NCBI GenBank assembly: GCA_026874595.1
Contig: CM049311.1
Location: forward strand, 38,954,676-39,018,675
Reading direction: 5' to 3'
Length of the DNA stretch: 64,000 bases
Source of the DNA: Sipunculus nudus
Lineage: Eukaryota > Annelida > Sipuncula > Golfingiida > Sipunculidae
Part shown: positions 49,124 to 61,156 of the stretch, piece after piece
Layout: the number at the start of each line of letters is the position of its first letter
Numbering within the stretch: the first letter of the stretch is position 1
Notes under the pieces: model-generated
Databases searched by the model: none
The model's input: only the letters and a program-made list of their open reading frames with translations
What the model was told of the DNA's origin: nothing
Translations under genes and position numbers: made by a program

Positions 49124-49904
49124 GAACTGGTAAATGCAGTAGATATTAAATGACAGCAACAGAGATCAGACAGAATGTCTGTAGATATTGCACTGTTGGG
49201 GCTCTCTGGTGGAAATAATTAATGATTAACAAAGCTGGGTCATTTTTCTTGTGACATGTTTTATTGTATTTATATCCTAAATGAAGAACATTTTCTCATG
49301 TACAAGTTAATCTCAATTGCGCCACTGACTTGTGGCAAATAAATTCCGATATCTTTAAATGGGATGAACCCCAAGGCTGATTTCACTTGATGAATCGCTC
49401 AGCTGCACAGTAATATAAATGCAAAAATGGCCAGCCACACTGATATAATGATGTTATTGGTCAGATATTAAATCTGATAGTGTCCATTACTACCTTATGT
49501 ATGATTAATTAAATGTTTTTCTTACAACTTTATAGCCTGTGTATGGTAATAAAGCTAACTTAAGAAAGAAGCGATATACACAGATATACACAGACCAACA
49601 GTCCAAGATTGTGTGTATCTATAAATAGCTTGGAAGACTGCCAACTATTTCAGATTTGGCGACAGGCCAAAGGTCAGTCTGGATCCATTTATATTTTGGC
49701 AGACTGCCAACTGTATCAGCTTAGGCAACAGGTCAAGAGTTCACTCAGTGCAGCAAGGTACAGGTCAAGAGTTCACTCAGTGCAGTAGCTGCAGTTGGCA
49801 ATTTGTTCTGGTTCACTCCGGCAACTGCCTTCCTCACCTGAGCTTGGTCAGCCCAGTACACCTGACTCAAGAGAAGTTTGATGTATTGGCCTGACATTTT
49901 TACT
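49124..49904. other. Non-coding DNA with short local duplications
   Basis: AGGTCAAGAGTTCACTCAGT is repeated at about 49731 and 49762, and GACTGCCAACTAT-like strings recur at about 49637 and 49702. No gene recognised. Confidence 0.5.
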
Positions 49905-50210
49905 TTTCCATGCATCTTTGATGGCATTCTTGTACACAAGACTTGTGGTGCCACCTACATAAATTGTTGCACAGTATATATCCCTGCTTATTTCTCAGGA
50001 GTGATTTTACATTTCCGCCTGAAATTATGCATTTTGATACTTCTCGGATAGTTTTGTTGAATACAAGACTTGTGGTGCCACCTACATTTGTTTCATGCAT
50101 CTGTGCACATAGCCCAAGAGTGGTTTGAAGTATCTGCCTGAAATTTGCCTATCCATACATCTTTAATGGCTTTCTTGTGGCGCCACCTACAGTCATAAGG
50201 TTTTTGTAAT
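49905..50210. repeat. Second copy of the GGTGGCGCCACC repeat family
   Basis: Three half-units of about 115-126 bp, each carrying (G/T)TGGTGCCACCTACAT or a close variant (near 49945, 50071 and 50176) and a CGCCTGAAATTATGCAT-like block. The order of blocks (CCTGAAATT, ATACATCT, GGATAGTTT, palindrome) matches 18080-18170. Confidence 0.6.
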
Positions 50211-50441
50211 AAATGCTTGGACTCAGGTTCAAAATGTTTAGTACTTGCATTGTACATTTACCTGTCACACATGTACATGAAAAGTAACGGTTCAGTGTGG
50301 GAGCATTGTACCTGATTTTTATCCCATTGCATAGGTTAGCATTAGGCCTTTGGGCCTTGTTTGTTTTATATGTTCCAATTTAGCAGGGTCTTTCTTTGTT
50401 AGCAGCTTGTTTTTTTTCTTTCTCCTCTGCCAGTGTTTATC
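50211..50441. other. Short non-coding gap
   Basis: Nothing recognised. Confidence 0.4.
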
Positions 50442-51318
50442 CTAAGCAGTTCCTATTTCTTCATCCTCAACAAGTGTTTCTTCATTTGACTTTTCTTCAC
50501 TGACATCTTGTGTGTCATCATTGTAAGTTAGTTTTTCTTCATTGGAAGCTACATTTCTGCATTTATGGCTGTTATCACTACTTTCACAGCTGGTGTCACC
50601 ACTTGGGCAGCTGGTTTTTCTTGTTTGGCAGCTGGTGAATTTTCTTGGGCAGCTGGTGTTTCTTCTTTGGAAGCTGGTGTGGTGTTTCTTCTTGGGCAGT
50701 TGGTGTTTCTTCATGGTCAGCTGGTGTTTCTCCTTGGGCAGCTGATGTTTCTTCTTTGGCAGCTGGTGTTTCTCCTTGGGCAGCTGGTGTTTCTTCTTTG
50801 GCAGCAGGTGTTTCTTCTTGGCCATCTGGTGTTGCTTCTTGCCCAGCTGGTGTTTCTTCTGTGGCAGCTGGTGTTTCTTCTTGGGCAGCTGGTGATTCTT
50901 CTTTCCCAGCTGGTGTTTCTTCTTTCCCAGCTGGTGTTTCTTCTAGGCAGCTGGTTTTTCTTCCTGCTCAGCTGGTGTTTCTTCATGTCAGCTGGTGTTT
51001 CTTCTTTGGCAGCAGGTGTTTCTTCTTTGGCAGCTGGTAGGTCTTCATCATCAGCCAGTGCTGCTTCATCAGGAGATAGCAATTATTCTGGTGTAACATT
51101 ATGATAATGCAGCTATTTTATTTAACAGAAGCTAGGGTGTCTTCTTTCAGCAGCTGGTGTTGCTTTACTAACAGCAGGCATTTCTACAATAGCAGCCAGG
51201 GTTTCTTTTTTAGCAGCTGGTGTTTCTTCAGTGGCATTTGGTTCATTATCTGGTATATGATTCAGAAAATTAAGTGTTTCTGCACCAGCAGGTTGCAGAT
51301 CTGAACCAGTTCTGACAT
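50442..51318 (-). pseudogene. Frameshifted EETPAAK-repeat coding remnant
   Basis: On the minus strand a 21-bp unit encodes variants of EETPAAK / EETPAAQ, about 20 copies at 50605-51038. It is preceded (51140-51318) by a related, less regular stretch (NATEETPAAKKETLAA) and followed by an acidic tail (SNEEKLTYNDDTQDVSEE) ending at TAG 50442-50444. The reading frame is broken by 1-bp losses near 50945 and 50985, a 5-bp gain near 50680 and a further shift before the tail. In-frame stops also separate the upstream part. The protein type would be a low-complexity, disordered acidic/Pro-Ala repeat protein; no family is recognised. It could be a decayed gene, a retropseudogene, or a real repeat exon with assembly indels. 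TATGTCAG near 51318 could be a 3' splice site. The opposite strand is also open but gives an unlikely hydrophobic repeat. Confidence 0.5.
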
Positions 51319-52688
51319 ATCAGTATTCTTGTTTTTCATGTGTCATCATTACCCACCTAAACTGAGAAATATGATCCACTGAAGCTTGCACCCATAAATT
51401 ATGTTTATATTTTGTTGCCATCAGACTCCTCAACTGAAATGAAATGGAGATAATTCAGAAATCCTGGAACAGTCTTTATATGATAAAGCTGGAATACCAT
51501 CCATGTGGAAGCGATATACCCATGCTGCAGAGCTTGGGAGGCCTGCCATCTCGTGAATCATGTTATTTAGTAATGCTGGCTTAAAAAGTGACAAAGTAAC
51601 TGATTTATAGTGATGGTGCTTTTGTGTTGTACTGCCATACTCTGAGATAATGCTCACAGTAATCTTTGGGAACACTTCTTTACTCAGAAGAGTCTTTCAA
51701 TACATTACGTTTCCTGAATACTGACCAAAAATACCTGTCTATGTAATCATTTCATGCTGGCTTGCCGGTGCTATCAAATTAATTCTTATATATTACCTTG
51801 CGGTATGAGCAATGGAGCAGTTCTTTCACATTTTGTAAAAGCACTGTACCAAAGAGAAGATAAGCATTGATTTGTATTAATGAACGTGATATATACACTT
51901 GAACAGTGCTAGCATGAGGTAATGACTATATATACATGCATGGGCATACAGAGTAGGTAAAACATTGCTTCAAGACCACTTCAGGATTATGATAATTTGT
52001 ATGGTTGCCAGCAAGAATGTAATTATTTCACAAAGATCAATGATAACTCAGAAGACAATGGTCTGTTTTCCATTTAGATGGTTTCTGTGTTTCTATATTT
52101 TATTGAAAGATGATGGACAGATTTTAGAAATCCCTTAAGGACAATTAAACCTTATCTATTCATGAAACCTTCTTACAGGAATATATCCATTTAGTTTCCA
52201 AACTATGGACACATTTATGTTTTTTTAACCATTTTTGTATTGTTTGTCAGAAATTAAGATTTTATCAGTAGATATATGTATATCATCCAGTGACATACTA
52301 AATCTTTAATGTTTATGCATCAGAGTTGGTTACCATAATTATCTATGACTGCTGTCTCTTTGCATGTATTCAGAATGTCACTTTACTGTTGTATTAAAGT
52401 GCATGGAAGAGCAGCTTCAGTTTCTGGTTCTTACACTTAATCGTAGAAGGAATTGTGAATTGAGAAAGGTCATCCTGATGGTGGTTTGGTATTCCTTGGA
52501 GGTACTGTCTACTGTTTCACTGCCAACAAGAATATACTGCTCAGCATACAGATTAGCTTCAACAGTGGGACTGAAGAAAAAAGTTACTTTTGTTGGCCTT
52601 TGTGTAACCTTATATTTATCCATGGTCACTGTACTGAAGTCCTATATGCCCAAGATTGCTACATGCCCACTCACTAGAATTTATATAT
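51319..52688. other. Non-coding DNA
   Basis: Open frames of up to 115 codons near 52.36-52.71 kb overlap each other on both strands and match nothing recognised. Confidence 0.35.
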
Positions 52689-52697
52689 ATATATGTC

Positions 52698-53010
52698 GAG
52701 GCCCACATTAGAATCTGGCCCAATTTAAAACTGGGCCAGCCCAAATCAAAATTTTGATTTGGACCAGCCCAGATCAAAATTCTAACCTGGGCCAGACCAA
52801 TTTTAAAGTGGGCCAGCCCAGGTTAAAATTTTGATCTTGGCTGGTCAAGATGAAAATCCTGTGGTGAAGACTTCAAGATTTAAATCTGGTCTGGACTGAT
52901 ATTAAATTGGGCTGGCCAAGAATAGAATTTTGAACTGGGCTGGTCAGGTTAACAATCCTGTGGTGAACTGATTTTAAACTGGACCAGCCCAGATCAGAAT
53001 CCTTATCTAC
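52698..53010 (+). repeat. Left inverted-repeat arm
   Basis: About 313 bp from GAGGCCCAC to CAGAATCCTTA. It lacks one sub-repeat block of roughly 75 bp that is present in the right arm. Confidence 0.75.
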
Positions 53011-53337
53011 TCCATTCTACTCCATATTTTATGAAAATTTCATTGGTTTGACTCCTGTCATATTTATTTTGTAATTTTACCTCTTATGTGAAATGTCTAA
53101 AATATAATTATAAAATGGTCATGTTAAACATTGGTATTTTACAGCTAAAAACTACAAATGACGCTTGCAGAAGATGTTCATTATTTCAACAAACTAAAAC
53201 AAAATTTAATCAATAATTATTAATATATATGTTACACAATGTTAAGCTTGTGATCCAAGATGTATAAAATCAAAATTTTAATTGTTATTTAAAGTTATTT
53301 ATCATTTATCATAAGTTGGGTTTTTGGTCTGTGATCT

Positions 53338-53354
53338 CCCCCCCCCCCCCCCCC
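53338..53354. repeat. Poly-C run (17 C)
   Basis: Homopolymer inside the foldback element. Length is likely to be error-prone. Confidence 0.9.
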
Positions 53355-54349
53355 AGTCACCCATTAAAAATTTGCACATATTGTAACATTGGACCTAGAA
53401 CTTATAACATACTACATATTAAGGAAAGAAGGCTCTGAAACATCTATTAAGATACCTGAACTCAAGTCATTGAAATTAGGTGACTGAAATTTAGCAAACA
53501 GAAAAATATATATCTAATGTTCATAAATTATTTTGATATTTGCTAATTTGTGTGAATTATTAACACAATCATAATGTATTTAGAAGGAACAGTGGGAACA
53601 ATATTCACCAACTCTGCATTTTAACTATTGAAGGTAGAGAATATTTGTATTGCAGCATTTAACTATCTTCAGTGTAGATTAGTTATCAGTTAATAGATTA
53701 GCTTTTTTTTAAGTTATTAACTCCAAAGTGAAACTTCACCATGTTTGTCACCCTCTACAATAAAATTCTAAATCCATTTTCACGCATGTTCACCTCTATT
53801 TTTGAGAATGCCAATGACAGCAATCATATCATTTTCTCAGCTGTGGATTTACTGCTATTGAAAATTACAGTTATAATATCACAAACCTCCCCCATGCCCC
53901 ATGTTAGGGCACAATGTCATGCTGCTCACCCAAAGGAGCATCAGGACTGATAAATTACTTTTGTTCACTTATAAATGAGTAAAGCTGGTATTTAATTATT
54001 CATGTGTATATTTAATATTACAAATGTAATGTTGATATTCAGAAAAGAAAATTATCTCAGTTAAGTTGAAAATGTTGATATTAAGTCAAGTAGATGTCTC
54101 AGAACTGACACATATTCTAAACTGTGATTAATTATGGTAGTTTGTTTAGGTGAATTTCAAATGTGAACTTGCATGCTTGAAGAATAGATGAAACCAAAGA
54201 AGCGCATTACATTTGTTCATTAGCTTTTCCTCACTAAAATATTTTAAAAGATCTTGTTCATTATGTGCTTTGTGCCCTTCAAAATGATGTATCTGGAATA
54301 AATGTTTACTGTATTATCTGATTTAAGATGATAAAAATCAAGCTAGCCT

Positions 54350-54738
54350 AAGATTAGTTTAGGATTCTGATCTGGTTAGGCCCAGTTTAAAATCAGTCCA
54401 CCACAAGATTGTAATCTTGACTAGCCTTGATTAAAATTTTGATCTGGGCCGGCCCAGTTTAAAATCAGTTCACCACAGGATTGTTAACCTGACCAGCCCA
54501 GATCAAAATTCTAATCTGGGTCAGCCCAGTTTAAAATCAGTCTAGACCAGATTTAAATCCTGAAGTCTTAACCACAGGATTTTAATCTGGACCGGCCCAG
54601 ATCAAAATTTTAATCTAGGCTGGCCCAGTTTAAAACTGGTCTGGCCCAGGTTAGAATTTTGATCTAGGCCAGTCCAAATCAAAATTTTGATTTGGGCTGG
54701 CCCAGTTTTAAATTGGGCCAGATTCTAATCTGGGCCTC
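54350..54738 (-). repeat. Right inverted-repeat arm
   Basis: About 389 bp, the reverse complement of the left arm plus an additional sub-repeat (GGATTCTGATCTGGTTAGG through CTTGATTAAAATTTTGATC). Confidence 0.75.
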
Positions 54739-54747
54739 AACATATAT

Positions 54748-56010
54748 CTTCTCAGTACATGGCTTTGTCTTTAGGTAATCTTCACAACTTTAAGTTTTCA
54801 CATTCACATAGTCCTTACTGTTGCTTCCTTACAGATTGTCCTCTTATTTGATGATCATCGGATGAGTTTCTTATTCTTTTGTCTTCTCTGGAAATAACAG
54901 TCTATAGACTTATTCAAAAGTCTGGGTAATAACATCAGATGAACATATCCTGAGGTGGGCTTTCCTTTTAGTAATTGTTTGGGGTGGAAAGCATGATGTT
55001 ACCAGAAAAATCCTTTGTTCTTCTGTGAGATCAAATTACATCTTGTCACATAAAGCATTTACATATGGATCTCTCACAATAGAGATTACAGAGAACCCAA
55101 CAACAGCAGCATTTCATTTCTGGTGGGAGTTGAATGGCATTTCATGTATTTGTCACTGTTCTAATATTTCATGTTAAACAGCACTTAGTTTAATTGATCA
55201 AATTCTCAAGATTACTAATTGTTTCATGGGGGTGTTATTTCCTCTCTGCTTGATGCACTAAGAATCATTGTTTGTGGAAGTGGAATTAAAATGGCTGCAA
55301 GATGGATGCTGACTGAATTTACATTGCTTTTGGTCTGTAGCTGAATGGAACAATTTAAAGTCAGGATTATGTTATGTACATCAGGGGATGGACATTTTCT
55401 TAATTCATTCTGGTTTTTTTTGGCAACAATGTAAAATTTACTGAATTAATTTTTTTTCCATAAGTACTCCATGTGGCAGTAAGTAATGAAAGGATCTGCA
55501 AAAGATTAAAAAATGAAACATGGCAGCAAACAAGATAAAGTATTTTAAATCCAGTTGTTAAATCTGATTTTGGTTGTAGGAAAAGGCGTATTTGCATAAC
55601 CATCAGGTAAAGAGATATATCAAATGAATATACCCACAGAATGATGGCATTTAATGAAGAATATTTATTCCAAGGGTATTTGTTAAGCCCATGTGTGCTC
55701 GCTTTGATTTATGAGCAAATCAGTGCTTAGTCTAACACTGTATCATCTGGGAGCATATTTAGTTCATGTTGTAAATATCTGTAATGGTGTGTGCTTTGAA
55801 ATTTGATGAATGTTTGGTTTCAGAAAAACCGACTAATGTGCAAATTGTGTTGTGAATACGCAATTCCTTGTTTCAGCCATTTTCTTTCTGGTTGTTAAGA
55901 GCATCAATCATGGTTGACATTTAAAATTAAGAATGTGCTTAAACACCAAGAATTACTGACAGACTCTTTTTTTATTCCCTCTTGCTGTCCTACTTAACTC
56001 ATTAAACAGG
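54748..56010. other. AT-rich non-coding DNA
   Basis: No gene or repeat recognised. Confidence 0.4.
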
Positions 56011-56690
56011 CTTAAATTAGTGTCTGCAAGTCATCTGAGATACAGAGATTCGTCTGTCAGTCCTACCAACAGTCTATCTGTTAACAGGGCACAAATTGTA
56101 ACTGTAAGGCTCAGGAAGTTCACACCTCCTGACAGGTTCTCTGTGGAAACCGAAAAATAGGTCACTTGGCCTATATCCTCCAAGTTATGCAGCAAAAGCC
56201 TTAGAATCCATCTTCCAGTCAGTTAAAAGGGCATAAATTGGAAAAAAACCCCCAAGAACTTCAAATTTGATATGCTAACTGTTCCAGATAGATAGATCCC
56301 CTATATTCCTCGAGTTATGGAAAACCGTTGTCTTTCATTAACAGGCATGTATTGTAAACACAAGGTCGTGGAAGTTATTGAACTAAAGCTACCATTAATT
56401 TGTTTACAAGACAGGAATTTTAACCCAGGAAGTTATTTTTTTTTTAAACCCTCAGAAGCTAAGAATCCTTTCAGAAAAAATTTATACAAAAGGTGGGATC
56501 GCTCAGGGCCTTCTGGATTGGATTGTCACAAAATTTGGAATGTTAATTGATCTGGCAGGAGACTAGTGGGGCAATTTTAACCAATTTGTATTTGTATTTT
56601 TAAGGATGACAAATTTACAGCCTTTAGTTTTAAACTACAGGATTTCAAATTTCACATGCTGACAGGTCCTCCATGGAAATACCAAATAAC
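56011..56690 (-). mobile_element. Ancient decayed copy of the hairpin-headed family
   Basis: GCAAGTCATCTGAGATACAG followed by GTCTGTCAGTCC corresponds to the head and microsatellite at 61157-61258. The body repeats match that family: CTGTTAACAGGGCACAAATTG, then GTGGAAACC-like, then GGTCACTTGGCC-like and TATATCCTCCAAGTTATG, with further units near 56225, 56340 and 56650. Heavily mutated, so much older than the copy at 61 kb. Confidence 0.6.
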
Positions 56691-57179
56691 CATTAGTACT
56701 TGGATGTTAAAACTTATTAAAATACAGACACATAACGTTTTCTTTGCAAATCACAAATTAGGTCACTTCTAATTGGCATTCATGTGTGTATGGCCTTTAG
56801 CAGTGTGTCAGATGCAGCTGAGCTTCATAGCCCATTGGCGCTTCGTTTAATTACAGAAATGCTGTCCTATGTAGAGAACTGGTGTTTCCAAAGTGATAGT
56901 AAAAGTGTCTTTAGCACTTCCTCAAACATTGCCCTTGGCTTCTCTTTTATACAGAAAGAGAAAGAGAGTTCTCTCCTCCTTATGTTTATTGATGATTGAT
57001 CATTGCTTGCAATAACAGTCATAGTCCACATCTGTTCAAGAAACAAACATCCCATCACATTTGCATCAGGTTTAATTATGCAGTGCCAGTTTCATACTGA
57101 AATCTGTGTCACACGGAATATATTGAAGGATCTGTTTGTAGAAAGATTATGAAAGAACAGTTATTTTAAAGGTAGAGTA
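56691..57179. other. Non-coding DNA
   Basis: Nothing recognised. A 71-codon frame at 56784-56999 overlaps an opposite-strand frame and has no domain. Confidence 0.35.
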
Positions 57180-57530
57180 AAACATTTGGTCCATAGAAAA
57201 TTGTTCAGGAAAAGGTGAAACTGTTCATGGAAGGATTTTAATAAGTAAAAAAAATTAGTTCCATTGAAGTAGTTGCATTAAATTAATCTGAAATAAAATG
57301 TAAAAAACTAAGGTTCCTAGAATGAATAAATGTGCCAGCTAGGAAAGGCTCACAAAATTTAAAGGACTTTAAGTAAAAGAAAAAAATTAGTTTGGATAAA
57401 GGAAATATTAGTAAAAAGATAAAAGAACTAGAATTATTGAAGGAACTATGGGTAAAAAGGTAAAAGATTAGATAATTATATTAAAAGAGTTCAGAGAATT
57501 TTTTTGTACTATTGGCAAAAAGGTACAGAT
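57180..57530. repeat. Very degenerate A-rich minisatellite
   Basis: Repeated blocks of the form AAGGA(A/C)(C/T)T..(A)AGTAAAAAG.TAAAAGA.TAG, about 38-48 bp apart, are clearest at 57361, 57402 and 57440. Low sequence complexity weakens the call. Confidence 0.4.
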
Positions 57531-59089
57531 GTCTGTTATCTTCTGAATAGGCAATTATATTTAATAAGATTCATTTTCCTTTCGCAAAAATGCAAACAGA
57601 CAGATAAAAAATGGTTGGTTACAAATGGGACAGAGTTCCTGTTACATTTTTCTTTAATCAAACCATAAAACAGCAGATTGCTGATCAAAGCATTGTCAGA
57701 ATCACATACAGGGAAGGCCAGGCCAGAAAATATGAAGTGACACATACACCTTAAAGAAGTTCCATGACAGAGGGAGCTCTTATTGATGGCATTTCATGGA
57801 TTGCACCTTTGGTGGCTGAAGTTTATGGGACAGGTGCTGCCATGGGCTGGTATTGATTACCAAGTATTATTACCCATAATGACAAGCTGGCAGCGGGAGC
57901 ATGGAGAACAGTTTTCTTAAGTGACTTTTATGGCATGTTGACTTAAAAATAATGAATGTCCCATTTTGGTCTGCATGAGGTCTTATCTGCACTGAAGAGA
58001 AATAAATAAAAAAGGCAACATAAATAAAAAACATGTTTCTGGAAAAACTGATGACTAAATAATTTGATTTATATATAAACTTATAACTAGAATTTAGACA
58101 AAATTCATGTAACGTATTTGGAAACAGACAGATGCTTTTGCCTGATCATATGATATTTAAATCAAAACATACAAAAAATAGGTAAAAAAATAAAAAATCG
58201 CTAACCTGCACTGATTTCTGAATCAAAGTGCCTGAGAACCATACCTTTTTTTGACCTTATAAAGAAATTAATGTTATGGTACTTATTTAGTACTACATCA
58301 AAATTTAATAAATCTTATTCCTGCAAAGCAGATAACTAGATGTTATTTTTTTTTAATACATATTAATTATTGAGGCAAAATTATATACACAACAGATGTC
58401 TAGAGTCATCTGACAGTTGGATTTATTTGAATTTTGATGCACATTTGTTGTACCAGAAGGACATGTTTGCTCAGCAGACATCTAATTTGTGGTCTAATTC
58501 TAATTCTCATGTGTTTTGATGGTGTTAGAAGTCTGTAGTTTAAAATGCTATTTCTGGGGCAATTATTCTGCTTGATAGCCTTGTGGGATAAACCTCAAGG
58601 ACTATTATGCATACACTTCATTAAATATTCATAAGACACCATTGGGGTAACAGGAAATTCCTGGAGGCTAGGGAATTATGGGTATCTGCAAGCAACACTG
58701 TCTGAATCTTGCATATAGTTATACAGGCAATCATTAAATATGACTATTGGTCTGATGATCAAGAGATATTCTTAATTAATTGCTAGATTTGTATAAAGTG
58801 GAATATTACTTTAATACAATTGTCCCCAGTCTGGTGATATAACTATCACCATTTAATTTGCCTGAGATGTAACCTGAATTTATTACAACTTGATTTATTG
58901 TTAATTGCAGGTTCAGAGCCTGTAGATTTCTGACTATCACATCAGAATAAATAGAACTATATGATAAGATTTTGATGTTCTTGTTAATCTTCTGGACATG
59001 TTTGCATAGGGCTTGGAAAAATTAACAAGTCTCAACTTGCAGGTGAGACATTGGAGGAAAATCTGTGAAATTTTAAGATTTGATTATTT
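57531..59089. other. AT-rich non-coding DNA
   Basis: No gene recognised. Short minus-strand frames near 57.5-57.75 kb have no support. Confidence 0.35.
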
Positions 59090-59195
59090 TGCTGTGGAAG
59101 GCCTTAATTGGCAGGGATCAAACTGGGGACCTTTTACTTTTTGTCAAACACCTTATTCACCAGTCCAAGCCAAATCTTGTTTAACCATCAGGTGA
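59090..59195 (-). mobile_element. Possible tRNA-derived SINE, minus strand
   Basis: The minus strand shows TGGACTGGTGAATAAGGTG (A-box-like) and AGTTTGATCCCTGCC (B-box-like, plus-strand about 59110-59124), with tRNA-like spacing. Single copy, no defined body. Confidence 0.4.
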
Positions 59196-59419
59196 TTTGC
59201 ATCCCCTCTAACACAGGGTTCCCACACCCTGGAAAAGTCATTAATTCTGACATTTAAGTACATGTCATGATATTTACAGGATTTTGAAAATGTCTCTCCT
59301 CCATGCTCACTCTCTGTCAGTAAATCAGTAATGATTCAATTAATTTGCAGCAGCCAACGTGAAGAATCACTTACATGTTTGGTATGGATCCCTCGCATGA
59401 TCTAGATTCAGGAACATGG
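59196..59419. other. Short non-coding stretch
   Basis: Nothing recognised. Confidence 0.35.
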
Positions 59420-59555
59420 TCAAGGAATATTCACAAATGTACTGTCACTTATGTACCGATGAACCTGGGAAAATGAACTGAAAAAGTGAATGCAAACACA
59501 GGTTTGGGAGCATCCCACAATAGGTACCTCAACCCCACCCCCCACATGATGGAAG
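59420..59555. repeat. Second copy of the repeat at 24.7-24.9 kb
   Basis: Shares AGGAATATTCACAAATGTA, GATGAACCTGGGAA, a GTGAATGCAAAC-like block, GGGAGCATCCCACAA and a C-rich end (59532-59546) in the same order as 24727-24860. It lacks the CCTCC/GGAGG hairpin head. Confidence 0.6.
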
Positions 59556-60297
59556 CTTACATTCCTTGGAAGGCAGATTTCTAGTGTTACAGCTGTTTTA
59601 ATATTTAATTTCGTTATATCTGTGACATTGATACAAACATATATCAACCAGTAAGTAAAAAGATAAATAGGTGGTTGTATGGTGTCAACTAAAGGTTGTC
59701 ATGTTCAGGAAAATATATATGCCAGTTTATCTTATGTTAAATGAAATTAATGGATTTGCTTTTCACAGGGCTTATAAATGAACTTGGGATAAAATGGAGC
59801 AACGGTCATGTACTTCATAGATCAGTTGTATGATTTCTGTTATGCTTGTGTCCAGAATATAAACCCTTCCATTGAATGGAATACAGCAAGGTGATTGGAC
59901 AAAATATTGGCCAATACTTATTCAATTATTATATCCAAAGGCATGTTAGTGGTGTACAAAATACAAGAGACTGAGAACAGTTCTGATCGAATCATAACAA
60001 CAGATTTACTCTGTCAAACATGAAATGAGCTACTTTTCATGAAATTTGCCAGCTTTTGATCTTTAAGACAGGTAAAGCAGTGACACGAAGAGGCATTTTG
60101 GTGACCTTTATCTCTGACAGTTGGCACTTATTCTACCATTATTGATCATTGCGCTGTTCCTCAATGGCAACAACCATATAGTCTAGACTATCAAGTGTTC
60201 TTGTGGATGTTTGATGGAAATAAGCTGGAATGGTCACACATGTGGTTGTTTATGTTATACCAGGTTTAAAACCTCATCTAGTAAGTTATTAAATTGT
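59556..60297. other. Non-coding DNA
   Basis: Nothing recognised. Confidence 0.35.
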
Positions 60298-60312
60298 CCA
60301 CTAGATGGCAGC
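60298..60312 (+). promoter_or_regulatory. CTCF-type core motif
   Basis: CCACTAGATGGCAGC fits the bilaterian CTCF core consensus (CCA-(C/G)-(C/T)-AG-(A/G)-(G/T)-GGC-(A/G)-(C/G)) at every constrained position. CTCF is conserved in molluscs. Occupancy is not shown by sequence. Confidence 0.5.
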
Positions 60313-61156
60313 TGTAGTGACTGAAATGCCTTCAGTCAGGTCTAGAGAATTGTCTTGAAATGAGGCAGTGAAATTATGTGAACAACACCACCTATCTCCA
60401 TCTCAGTGAAATATAATTTGGATGCTTCCTGATGAATGAATGGACCTAAGCATGAGCATGTAATTTGCTCAATTGCGTTAAAACCTTTAATTGCAATCAA
60501 CATTGCAACACCTTTAACTGCTGCTTGCACTTTATATTTTTAAACAGAATCATACTATTTTTTTATGAAATATCAAAACACTCATTTTAAACCATTTCAA
60601 GTGTAAATATTACTTTAACATTTTTTGTCATCTGGAAGATGGTAACTTTAGATTATTTCCAAATATGAAAGATGTTGATTTTGGACAAAGTAAAAAATTA
60701 ACATATATTTAAGAATTGGTTAATTAGAGTGGTACATAAATGTTAATGACTCAAAAGACCTGTGAGCTATACCTTCAGATCCAGGTTATTACTATTCTGA
60801 ATTATCGATCATCTCTGCCACCCCAGCACCCCTTTCCTTCTACCATGGGTATTTACTCCACATCTGCTGATGAAGAAATGTTATGAAATCAAGAGGCAGT
60901 ACACTCTGACATGGCTCAGCAGACATTTAAGTGCTCATTTCTGCAGTGATCTGAATCACAATCCCTGCACACTGCTAGATTATTTTGTAGAAAGTTTTGG
61001 AGTCACTTCTGATGTGACCCAGATTGCAGTCCTTGTACAGGCACAATATTGATAATATTAAGTTGTTCATTCAATTTGATATATGGCCTGCCGGATAGAT
61101 GTATGGGTTCTATAAAGAGGGAACCTATATTTATTGGTTGAGTTTTAAGCCTTTAG
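60313..61156. other. Non-coding DNA
   Basis: Nothing recognised. A 60-codon frame at 60870-61052 is unsupported. Confidence 0.35.

Larger units (their letters stand above)
52689..54747. mobile_element. Foldback element with long inverted repeats (about 2.06 kb)
   Basis: The two ends are long inverted repeats. The left end ATATATGTCGAGGCCCA matches the complement of the right end (ATATATGTTGAGGCCCA), and the pairing continues for more than 300 bp with substitutions. Both arms are built of direct sub-repeats containing GGGCC(A/G)GCCCAGATCAAAAT. The inner 1.3 kb is AT-rich with no transposase. It resembles a foldback or long-TIR MITE mobilised in trans. A target duplication cannot be fixed, because the flanks are AT-repeats that themselves pair. 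Confidence 0.75.

Noticed and set aside
50542-51104. Plus-strand Leu/Val/Phe-rich frames of up to 179 codons
   Set aside because: They are the antisense reading of the EETPAAK repeat. The minus-strand acidic/Pro-Ala composition and non-repetitive tail are more protein-like.
52364-52711. 115-codon frame before the foldback element
   Set aside because: Overlaps open frames in other phases and on the other strand and runs into the (TA)n flank of the element; no recognised domain.
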